This document shows positions 39,301 to 44,240 of a stretch of DNA of 44,240 bases, piece after piece. The notes beneath the pieces are model-generated. The model did no database searches. It had not been told where the DNA came from and was given only the letters and a program-made list of their open reading frames with translations. A program made the position numbers and the translations under genes. The DNA lies in assembly GCA_042568205.1 (NCBI GenBank), contig JBHPJE010000009.1, positions 1-44,240 on the forward strand, given 5' to 3'. This DNA comes from JAUVDZ01 sp042568205 (GTDB taxonomy: Bacteria > Patescibacteriota > Gracilibacteria > UBA1369 > PNNO01). Each line of letters starts with the position of its first letter. Positions within the stretch are counted from its first letter, which is position 1.

Positions 39301-41406
39301 AATTGATGTCCCAACATTATAATTATTAAGACTAAAAGTTCCGTTATTTACTAATGAAGAAGTTGAGTCGCGCATGTTCATTGAAGCCGTACCATGAAAA
39401 TCATTATTATTTACTAAAGTTCCCTGATTCTCAATTCTTAACAAAGTATCTAAATCAATTACTCCATTATTTGTTAATAGGCCGTCCGATTTACCAGATG
39501 CTCCAACTAAAAATTCATTATTGTTAATTGTTGCTCCAGGAGAATTAATAAGCTCTGAGCCTACATCATAAATTGCACCCTGACCTGGAGAATTAATGAC
39601 ATTATCATTTGTTAATACACTTCCTTCTTTTACAGAATAATTGCTCAAATTTAAAGTCCCATCATTAATTAAAGTTGAAGCTCCGCCTAATTGCAACGAA
39701 GTATCAATTTGAGAACCTGCATCAGCCTGAATTGAAGTTCCTGATGAAACTGACATTGAAGGTGCAGTTAATTGAGATCCATTAAGTAAATTGAAATCTC
39801 CACCACCCATAATGAACCAATTATTATCAATGAGCGTCCCTGAATTATTTAAAATAAACTCAACACTATTAAAGTGCATTCCATTACCTAAAAGATTAGG
39901 TGTTGTATCAAGTAGCCCAGTATTATTAAACTCAACTTTAGCAGTTGAACTTAAAAAATCAGCATACATATCTCCATCATTATTTAGATAAGTATAATCA
40001 GCACCAGAACCTTCAATATAAAAAGCTCCATTAGTATCAAAAACTGCACCATTGCTATTATTTAAAGTTGCACCATTTCTAAACTGCACAGAGTTAATAT
40101 CCGGATCAGTAATAGTAATGGTTCCACCTGATAAATTATTTACAACCGAATCATCAATCCTAAAAGAAAACTGACCAGAACCTGCATTTAAAACATTAAT
40201 TGTCCCTCCATTATCTAAAGTACTTTCCTGATACATATAAATCTCATCAACATCTATATCACCTGAACTATTATTTAATGTTGGTGGATTTGGAGTTGCG
40301 CTTTTATTTAAATACAAAGAATCTTTAATAACCACGCTACCCGTATTATTCCAGGTTGAATCATCGTATACATAAGCATCTCCCCATACTGTTAAATCAT
40401 TTGAACCGCTTGTTGTAGAGGTTGCACCATCATAAGTAGTGAAATCTTTTGGAGTCACTGTAGTCCCAACATCAAATGTATTGCTACTATCAAATGTTCC
40501 ATAATTTCTAACCAGAACATCACTTGCAAAAGTTCCATCATTATCCAAAGATCCACCTGCTTCAATATTCACAAAACCACCTGTCGTAGCTGAATCCATA
40601 TTAAACACACCCGAAGCACCATTTGTAACTGTTGCTCCATTTTTAATATATAAATCTGTTCCAGAGCCAGTACTTTCAATGTTAAATATACCGTTATTTG
40701 TAATTTGTGTTCCAGGATGCAAAGTTACAACCTGATATCCTGCTTTTATAATATTTAATGTTCCATCATTAATAATTTCACCCCCACCAGTAGTTGGATT
40801 CGTATATAAGGCATCTGAAGTAAAAGTTGCTCCACTACCTACAACCAAGTTTGGACCTGTTGAAGTGTAATAAACAGTTGTAGTTACACCAGCATCAAAT
40901 TCACCTCCTTGCAGATTAAATGTAGCATTATTTCCTGATGATGAATTAATTGATAATCCAGCTGCTGCACTACTCCATGTTCCCTGTACTGCTTTTTGAT
41001 CAATATTAAGCTGACCATTATCATTTAGAGTAAATGAACCAGTAGTTGTAATATAAGATTCATCAAGCGGGCCATTAACATCCTCAATTACATTAACTGT
41101 CCCATAAATTGATCCACCTGCAATACCTGTAAGCTGTCCCCCTGTAGTTCCATCTCCAATATTCAATGTTCCACCTGCATCTACAGTAAATGCCCATGCA
41201 GTTGAAGACGGTCCTGTTAAAACACAAGGTGCACCAGCCGTTACTGTCAAATGTGAAGAACCTGGAACACCAGACCAAGTACAATTTGCACCTGACCAGG
41301 CAGCATGAGTATCTTGTGGCATTGCAGCAAAGGCAACACCAATAGCTAAAACGGTAAAAATTCCGCTTTTTAGCCAAAAATTAAAGTTTTTGTTTTGTGT
41401 AAGCAT
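33355..41406 (-). CDS. Giant cell-surface protein (2683 aa) with repeat passenger, SLH-like and TSP3-like regions
   Basis: Signal peptide at about 1-36 (ending T-H-A-A-W). Residues about 40-1750 are a Asn/Gly/Thr/Ser-rich repetitive passenger full of N-N-G-T-L-N and N-x-G-S/T motifs, as in right-handed beta-helix adhesins. Around 1790-1890 lies a fibronectin-like segment, then a Pro/Glu-rich linker (about 1900-1965). Four D-L-V-G-D-A-N-P-L-P-type repeats lie at about 2055-2105. SLH-like motifs (V-Q-G-Y-Y-E-E-E-G-S-P-F-R-P-Y) fall at about 2120-2240. Calcium-binding D-x-D-x-D-G-L-S-D repeats of the thrombospondin type-3 kind fall at about 2240-2420, followed by Ig-like segments. A membrane helix (about 2637-2658) precedes R-S-R-K-K. 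It is probably a membrane-anchored fibre reaching out from the cell, for attachment or host contact (inference). Confidence 0.85.
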   Translation of the reverse strand: MLTQNKNFNFWLKSGIFTVLAIGVAFAAMPQDTHAAWSGANCTWSGVPGSSHLTVTAGAPCVLTGPSSTAWAFTVDAGGTLNIGDGTTGGQLTGIAGGSIYGTVNVIEDVNGPLDESYITTTGSFTLNDNGQLNIDQKAVQGTWSSAAAGLSINSSSGNNATFNLQGGEFDAGVTTTVYYTSTGPNLVVGSGATFTSDALYTNPTTGGGEIINDGTLNIIKAGYQVVTLHPGTQITNNGIFNIESTGSGTDLYIKNGATVTNGASGVFNMDSATTGGFVNIEAGGSLDNDGTFASDVLVRNYGTFDSSNTFDVGTTVTPKDFTTYDGATSTTSGSNDLTVWGDAYVYDDSTWNNTGSVVIKDSLYLNKSATPNPPTLNNSSGDIDVDEIYMYQESTLDNGGTINVLNAGSGQFSFRIDDSVVNNLSGGTITITDPDINSVQFRNGATLNNSNGAVFDTNGAFYIEGSGADYTYLNNDGDMYADFLSSTAKVEFNNTGLLDTTPNLLGNGMHFNSVEFILNNSGTLIDNNWFIMGGGDFNLLNGSQLTAPSMSVSSGTSIQADAGSQIDTSLQLGGASTLINDGTLNLSNYSVKEGSVLTNDNVINSPGQGAIYDVGSELINSPGATINNNEFLVGASGKSDGLLTNNGVIDLDTLLRIENQGTLVNNNDFHGTASMNMRDSTSSLVNNGTFSLNNYNVGTSILDGGSVTNNSDMTVGGTLTINDSGVVTNEAGATNFQVNDEIIMEGSSGKLAQLINNDDDFAVTNIQFILNDYSDVDNAGTMNLAVPLKLLATNTTFDNSGSVTGPSLYLGENPNNGGVYTAANGSVNDFDNVYIGDAGITGGSLVLDNGATTDFGDVTVSNGGSVTNNASVTINADFTVDQGASFNNGSTLSVTGDTHINDDGTTFTNDGTFNSYRLYVGQLGVSDGGDYINNGVTNVTYSSGGTEQDSINIYEGSIVNANTDLGVNSFNYDARMWIGGTASESGVFQNSGVVDAGGDALYLMDYSLLDLDGGRFVQYEAGCAPAVASTGQSYLRSTVGAGNALIDIASGATFSSDSIEVGQSGTSSGSIINNGTIAKIDTAGVALDCPLELWLVENSTLDNKTDGTIDLGVGNGQLRVQDNVIITSEVNSTITGDPGTEFDPGGEIELDGVNTEFDHSGDISNIQAIQLKGNSAVGGPLFTAQGGSTVSVAGFSVGNSSSDTGGTLQVELGGQISADIVGAEGYGVINADGQIDAVEGIHARGGNISGGATINLNDISDVYEFGVMYADNTNDTNIITIGSGVEVHLKTPYDTGGGNFVSGGLGFTSGTGESKLILNGILQVLDYDLDPAVESAFYVGGTANGTIEIGPDGLFDYDEQGDFVVNSPDPYGLIDNSNDPDEGFDIEAQCILNGNADLNNRMDCVDLIHVQSNGDIDVGLDGVVTVEGSETIVDGFIELDGIWNAGNLTVNDTGRISSGDDPSYDETNFLLNVENLVVTEFGEIVSDGVSSRGGHVDGGGSYGGTSKGRLDDTVYGQVKMDETFTPLYGESGINVGSVPQGNGGGGVRIHSTGNITMDGEISADGTDASDPGQHGGAGGTVIIVHEPTDPGAFFTGTGIISASGGGSIGDLAVLPGGGGRISISSPLFEYTDAVSYDFEGNIEAGSGENSASAPAEYAAAGTIFFGGDEHNPNGTLIVHQLDRVPDTEKTHIPNTGDNIFDKIEVLGQGIVDFFVDPTAPTVCYQTDGAIAFPTLDCDDYRWPDKPKALFVNTRATGAQGADLFQEPGYQVADGVSNEDLFVQDLTPVFSFVHTNSVNPAAVITQIEIEVDDDADFTSPVWDYLKTDLTTAGGGDVVDGSQTEDIIYNEDGSGDSLVDGVTYFIRSKFVNAPGLWSHADYNNQWRFTASAAPFVPPPAGGTPADNNGPGGGINPLLFPQEEEPEEEVAEETAAQEEEETTEESTSEEQPESHEAATEEGTTTIATAKVPRKPRPLAEEEEGPSEEHFAEPIEEAGEASFSCSRAGVTERIINEFNLNEVFVKKDAKCLENWEHCMLPFLIHSNYDASEESYFSDVFPEDLVGDANPLPPREDLVGDANPLPAFEGDLVGDDNPILAFGELIGDANPLPPVHLAAEILTQKLVDAVEFGTRHRMVQGYYEEEGSPFRPYETMSKIEIIKLLNFVIGFEWKYFEEYAAEFGGEENLDLVDVKAADINEWWHVRYYNFACEGGLVPCDPSYEFQPNADCNVDWLNEIISKYKKYYDDRDLDELQNIDSDKDSISNIDEEKIFFTDPQLEDTDTDELSDDDEIYIYKTSPLLTDTDFDGLSDGDEVNIHGTSPTNPDTDGDGSIDSVELRNGTDPLDPLSTPDLEAWATLFGIDLENGSQDSDLDGLADLLEFKYGTGPLNPDTDDDTLTDGNEVLLYRTDPLTFTDLRDLGAMITNIQNGMILTDPRPLIQGIVPKAEMDVLLILRNEFGHELQVGKTTSDENNAFVLFPEFDLRDGEFYLFIKAMDPKNSKVHNSPLVLVNIDSTLNVESPTPERLADKLITEDILLKELKVEVGSKMPTLSGKTGYKNQVIATWQSAIGVSSIVADISAGDFHITAPIELPYGAHTVSAYSIRESDQAMSKVIGVDFDIKETEKQVVSFEPKQEDTSYILYIVLGVIAVIVIGLIIYLRSRKKPEVAESTNSPNQNNDEKDVA

Positions 41407-41545
41407 AATATTTTGATTTTAATGTTTATTTTTACTATATTATTATACCATAAAAAGCCCTTCTTGGCAAAGGCCGAAAGGTCACCAAAGTCGATTGTGG
41501 TAGGTAGGGGGAAGAGAGAAATAGGAGGGAGGTGCGCCGGGGAGG
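41407..41545 (-). promoter_or_regulatory. Leader and promoter region of the giant gene
   Basis: A reverse-strand TATAAT (41450-41445) lies about 40 bases before ATG 41406. Just upstream a hairpin-like G-C-C-T-T...A-A-G-G-G-C sequence followed by TTTTT (about 41480-41454) can act as terminator for the GC-rich gene at 41546-41947. Nothing else was seen. Confidence 0.45.
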
Positions 41546-41947
41546 CTACACCTTTTTGGAAGGGGTTTTGGAGGGTTTCCCAATCACAAGATAGGTGCTG
41601 GAACTGCCTTTGCTGAGGATATCACGAGCAGCTATGAAGAATGAACCAATCTGGCGTTGCTCGAGGATGGGAGCGGGGAGTTGCGGAAGGCACTTCTGAC
41701 GTCTAATGTAGTTCAAATTGTCATCGTGTTCGCTGTCAACTGTGTAGCTTGCGATCGTATGCATGACCTTCCTGCTTCGAAGCCCAGGGCTGATCTTTTT
41801 AAGCCATTTCGCGGCTTCAGCCACGACTTCAACATCGCGACTAACCAATACGGCTCCATGTTGATCTTCTGGTACTCCGAACTGTCGAAGCAGCTCATAC
41901 ACTTCATCCCAGCGGGCAGTACTTTCATCGTGGGCAGTCACTTGCAT
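41546..41947 (-). CDS. GC-rich hypothetical protein (133 aa)
   Basis: A 133-residue soluble protein, mixed helical. The N-terminal half (E-V-Y-E-L-L-R-Q-F-G-V-P-E-D and V-V-A-E-A-A-K-W-L-K-K) is followed by a basic stretch (L-R-S-R-K-V-M-H-T-I-A) and a Lys/Ser/Pro-rich tail. No family is recognised. ATG 41947 has a strong GGAGGAGG-type ribosome site. The gene is GC-rich in an AT-rich context and monocistronic. Its promoter at 42136-42164 is about 180 bases upstream, leaving a long structured leader. Forward-strand frames over it are shadows. Confidence 0.7.
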   Translation of the reverse strand: MQVTAHDESTARWDEVYELLRQFGVPEDQHGAVLVSRDVEVVAEAAKWLKKISPGLRSRKVMHTIASYTVDSEHDDNLNYIRRQKCLPQLPAPILEQRQIGSFFIAARDILSKGSSSTYLVIGKPSKTPSKKV

Positions 41948-42129
41948 TTCCTCCTCCAGTGGGTGTCGATTGGGTTATAGTGATCTTCCTTTGGCAAATC
42001 CATCACGTCTCTGATGAATCAACTAAAAGAAGATCACTTTTCCTCCTATTTCTCAAGTTTCAGCACTCAATTACTAGCAAAGGACCATTTTCGCGTGAAA
42101 AAGTCATATACAAAATCATTGAGCGCGAT
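41948..42129 (-). ncRNA. Structured 5' leader of the GC-rich 41546-41947 gene
   Basis: On the reverse-strand RNA an outer 13-bp stem (42037-42025 with 41992-41980) and an inner 8-bp stem (42019-42012 with 42005-41998) share a symmetrical 5x5 internal loop and a 6-base terminal loop. Each stem has one pair that is U-G in this orientation but would be C-A in the opposite one. A GGAGGA box (42047-42042) precedes the stem and another lies before the coding start. A 21-codon frame from ATG 42010 overlaps the main ATG. This may be a cis-regulatory leader; no known riboswitch class is recognised. Confidence 0.5.
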
Positions 42130-42135
42130 GCACAG

Positions 42136-42165
42136 ATTTTAGCGTTGTTAACAGTTACTGTCAAC
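42136..42165 (-). promoter_or_regulatory. Promoter with dyad over the -35 region
   Basis: Reverse-strand TTGACA (42164-42159), a 17-base spacer and TAAAAT (42141-42136). The -35 and spacer form an inverted repeat, GTTGACAG-TAA-CTGTTAAC (42165-42147, 7 of 8 positions paired), suggesting a repressor operator (inference). Confidence 0.6.
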
Positions 42166-42167
42166 AC

Positions 42168-42611
42168 CTAATTATACTGAACAACGTCCCCTCTTTTAAG
42201 TGCAATTTCGCGTGATTTCCCTGAGTTAACTTCTAGCGCATATTGAGCCAAATTCGCTGGGATATAATGTGGGCAATTTTCAGTTAATTCAGTTTCGCAA
42301 GGCAATACATTTTCAAAGAAATCAACAACTTTATATTCCTTATCAAGGAAAATAATATCCAATGAGATCAACATGTTCGGCATCCAAAAAGCTCTCTTGC
42401 TTTCTTCTTCATAAACAAAGAACATCCCTTCTTGATCACCCAGATTTTCTTTATATTGAAGTCCCATCTCTCTTTCCTCTTTATCATCAGCAACATCAAC
42501 ATAAAAAGTATGATCTCCTGAATTTGTTTTCAAAACAACCTTATCTCCTTCAGGCCCAAAACAACCAGTTAAAAGAAAAGTAAAAACACATAAAGCAATT
42601 AATTTTTTCAT
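42168..42611 (-). CDS. DUF192 lipoprotein
   Basis: ATG 42611 gives a 147-residue lipoprotein: M-K-K-L-I-A-L-C-V-F-T-F-L-L-T-G-C with the lipobox Cys17. The DUF192 domain follows: V-D-V-A-D-D-K-E-E-R-E-M-G-L-Q-Y, G-M-F-F-V-Y, R-A-F-W-M-P-N-M-L-I-S-L-D-I-I-F-L-D and the late Y-A-L-E-V-N-S-G. DUF192 proteins are widespread exported proteins of unknown function. Upstream extension of the frame into the signal peptidase gene is rejected because the lipobox signal begins here. Confidence 0.9.
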   Translation of the reverse strand: MKKLIALCVFTFLLTGCFGPEGDKVVLKTNSGDHTFYVDVADDKEEREMGLQYKENLGDQEGMFFVYEEESKRAFWMPNMLISLDIIFLDKEYKVVDFFENVLPCETELTENCPHYIPANLAQYALEVNSGKSREIALKRGDVVQYN

Positions 42612-42645
42612 ATTTGAAAGTTTTACAGAATTAAAATTTATAGCC

Positions 42646-43113
42646 CTAATATAACGCATAATAGTACTTTCCCACAAGGTTTTCTCGAGGCACAAACGGA
42701 TCATTCCAAGTCCGCGAATCAAAGCTATTTTTACGGTTATCTCCTAGCATAAAAAACTTCCCATCCGGCACTTCGTAAGTCACCCCATCAAACTCCCGAA
42801 AATTAAATTTATCATCCGACCCTTTATTGGCATATGACTCATCCAGCTCCTCTCCATCAATAAAAACATCTCCTTCACGAATAACCACCGACTCCCCAGG
42901 CATGCCAACAATCCTCTTAACAAAAATTTTCTGATACTCATCAGTTCCATAAAAAACAACCACATCACCACGCACAGGCTCCTCCAAAGTATAAGTTAAA
43001 GATTCAAACATTACAAGATCCTCATGCGAAAAAGTCGGCTCCATTGAATCTCCATTGATCGCATATGGTGAGGCAAACATAAACGCAAAAAATCCTATTA
43101 AAAATCCTTTCAT
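42646..43113 (-). CDS. lepB: Signal peptidase I
   Basis: A 155-residue type I signal peptidase. It has an N-terminal membrane segment, the catalytic Ser23 in N-G-D-S-M-E-P-T-F and the general base Lys66 in F-V-K-R-I-V-G-M-P-G-E. R-G-D-V-V-V-F and the C-terminal G-D-N-R-K-N-S-F-D-S-R box are present. It cleaves signal peptides of exported proteins, which fits the many secreted products here. It starts right after the transketolase subunit upstream, so the two may be co-transcribed. Confidence 0.95.
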   Translation of the reverse strand: MKGFLIGFFAFMFASPYAINGDSMEPTFSHEDLVMFESLTYTLEEPVRGDVVVFYGTDEYQKIFVKRIVGMPGESVVIREGDVFIDGEELDESYANKGSDDKFNFREFDGVTYEVPDGKFFMLGDNRKNSFDSRTWNDPFVPRENLVGKYYYALY

Positions 43114-43974
43114 TTAATTTGGAGAGTTAAGTTCTTTCAAAGTGTTTTCAAGTTCATCAGTTGCTTCTTTAATTTCCTGATCGCTAAATGGCACGTTGTG
43201 ATAACCGGCTTTACGCTCAGCAAAAGTCACCCCTCTACCTTTGATAGTTTTACAAATAATCGCAGTTGGTTTTCGCGCATGTGAAAAAGCTTTATCAATT
43301 GCATTAAGCAAATCATCATAATTATGCCCATTTAAAACTTTGATCACACGCCATCCAAAAGATTCAAATTTTTCAGCCAAAGGATCAACATTCATAATCG
43401 ATCTAGTTGTCCCATCAGCCTGAAATTCATTGTTATCAATAAAAGTGTAAAGATTGTCAGATTTATAATGCGCAGCTGCCATTGCTGTTTCCCAAACTAA
43501 GCCATTTTGAAGCTCAGCATCTGAGAGAACCGCAAAAACTTTATTCGGCTTGCGGTCTAGTTTAAGCGCCATTGCCATACCATGAGCTTTTGCAAATCCA
43601 TGTCCGTGAGAACCAGTTGTAACAGTAATTCCAGGTATTTTATTATTCGGTGTCGACTCTAGCATTGCATTCATTTTGCTCAAATAATTAAGCTCATCCT
43701 GATCAAAAAATCCAAGGTCACTTAAAATCGAGTAAAGTGCAGGAGCCGCATGTCCTTTTGATAAAACAAGATAATCCTGATCCTCCCATCCAGGTTTTTT
43801 AGGATCATATTTCATTATCGGTTCACCATGGAGATCACCATAGTAAAGTAACGTTAAAATTTCCATAACTGAAAGCGATCCGCCAGTATGCCCCACATTT
43901 GCCTTGTGGATAGCCTGAACAGTTTTAAGCCTCAGCTCTATTGCCTTTTTTTGAAGATCTTCTATATCGAACAT
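43114..43974 (-). CDS. Transketolase, N-terminal subunit
   Basis: A 286-residue ThDP-binding half: N-V-G-H-T-G-G-S-L-S, L-S-K-G-H-A-A-P-A-L-Y, T-G-S-H-G-H-G-F-A-K-A, L-S-D-A-E-L-Q-N-G (the GDG-E-L-Q-E-G-type diphosphate motif, with Ser-Asp-Ala instead of Gly-Asp-Gly) and I-D-N-N-E-F-Q. Together with the C-terminal subunit at 32103-33056 it would form the non-oxidative pentose phosphate enzyme, linking Rpe/RpiB products to glycolysis. It adjoins lepB directly downstream. Confidence 0.93.
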   Translation of the reverse strand: MFDIEDLQKKAIELRLKTVQAIHKANVGHTGGSLSVMEILTLLYYGDLHGEPIMKYDPKKPGWEDQDYLVLSKGHAAPALYSILSDLGFFDQDELNYLSKMNAMLESTPNNKIPGITVTTGSHGHGFAKAHGMAMALKLDRKPNKVFAVLSDAELQNGLVWETAMAAAHYKSDNLYTFIDNNEFQADGTTRSIMNVDPLAEKFESFGWRVIKVLNGHNYDDLLNAIDKAFSHARKPTAIICKTIKGRGVTFAERKAGYHNVPFSDQEIKEATDELENTLKELNSPN

Positions 43975-43978
43975 GGCC

Positions 43979-44240
43979 CTAGTTTAGCATTGGTGCGATT
44001 TCTTTTAAAGGTTTCAATACGAATTCACGTTGGTTCATTCTTGGATGTGGAATTTTTAAGTTGCGTTTGTTTATTTTTAGGTTGTTGTAGATTAGGATGT
44101 CGATATCGATTATTCGCGGACGTTCATAGCCTCGACGTTTTTTTTGTGTGCGATCTCTGCCCATTTCACGTTCGATCATTTTAATTATTTGAAGGAGTTT
44201 TTTTGGATCATGCGCTGTGCGGACTTCGATTACTTGATTT
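43979..44240 (-). CDS. folK: Partial FolK (HPPK), C-terminal part
   Basis: The frame runs out of the window at its 5' end (first codon in window at 44239). It reads as the C-terminal half of 6-hydroxymethyl-7,8-dihydropterin pyrophosphokinase: E-V-R-T-A-H-D-P-K-K-L-L, I-E-R-E-M-G-R-D-R, R-P-R-I-I-D-I-D-I-L (the D-x-D metal site), I-P-H-P-R-M-N-Q-R-E-F-V-L-K-P-L. HPPK makes the pterin pyrophosphate for folate. An ATG at 44179 is internal. It is 4 bases from the transketolase gene. Confidence 0.93.
   Translation of the reverse strand, partial: NQVIEVRTAHDPKKLLQIIKMIEREMGRDRTQKKRRGYERPRIIDIDILIYNNLKINKRNLKIPHPRMNQREFVLKPLKEIAPMLN

Noticed and set aside
41093..41377. Reverse frame overlapping the start of the giant gene
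   Set aside because: It is Cys/Trp/Arg-rich shadow translation in another frame of the signal-peptide region.
41657..41980. Forward frame opposite the 41546-41947 gene
   Set aside because: No promoter or ribosome site; the reverse gene has a strong ribosome site, promoter and structured leader.

Overview
The window is an AT-rich, gene-dense bacterial chromosome segment that most resembles a Candidate Phyla Radiation (Patescibacteria) genome, possibly Peregrinibacteria. That placement is inference. It rests on the many very short hypothetical and membrane proteins, short or absent 5' leaders, a half-size MFS protein, an RRM protein, split transketolase and a giant repeat-rich surface protein. 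TGA is used as a stop (for example at 1090-1092 and 2150-2152) and Trp is TGG, so the standard bacterial code applies and the UGA-recoding Gracilibacteria/Absconditabacteria are excluded. I saw no rRNA, tRNA, CRISPR array or transposase.

Layout. 1-3.95 kb is an accessory zone: a partial gene at the edge, a 5'-truncated PD-(D/E)XK nuclease-like gene, a GC-rich reverse-strand gene, a RelB/YafQ-type toxin-antitoxin pair, and a HigBA locus whose toxin has lost its start. Both toxin-antitoxin loci are preceded by two strong palindromes and a shared 37-bp repeat. 3.95-8.5 kb holds lipoproteins, a SemiSWEET transporter and many small unknown proteins. 8.5-20.9 kb carries an amidohydrolase, membrane proteins, a HAD phosphatase, a SIMPL protein, half an MFS transporter, a secreted Asp/Pro/Ala-rich protein, a VTT membrane protein with two paralogous small membrane proteins, an RRM protein, HupE, and an oxidative-repair group (MsrB, PsiE-like, Bcp/PrxQ, MsrA, ICMT-like). 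20.9-28.3 kb has LemA with a DUF2207 protein, UvrB, and a large exported protein combining a NodB deacetylase with a DUF4015-like domain. 28.9-33.1 kb is the sugar-phosphate block: inositol-monophosphatase-like protein, Rpe, RpiB, PRPP synthetase and the C-terminal transketolase subunit. 33.1-41.4 kb is a 2683-residue surface protein. The window ends with a DUF192 lipoprotein, signal peptidase I, the N-terminal transketolase subunit and partial FolK.

A second layer stands out. Solitary or micro-operon genes at 1151-1525, 10252-10701, 28431-28824 and 41546-41947 are all on the reverse strand and visibly GC-rich. Most have near-consensus sigma-70 promoters, strong Shine-Dalgarno sites and their own terminators or 3' hairpins. 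Many neighbouring AT-rich genes lack a clear Shine-Dalgarno site and have a -10 box only a few bases before the start codon. The 28.4-28.8 kb member encodes three tiny single-span membrane proteins. The 41.5 kb member has a long leader with a nested stem-loop whose wobble pairs work only in the reverse-strand transcript. These GC-rich cassettes and the palindrome/repeat units next to the toxin-antitoxin loci are the best candidates for something undescribed.
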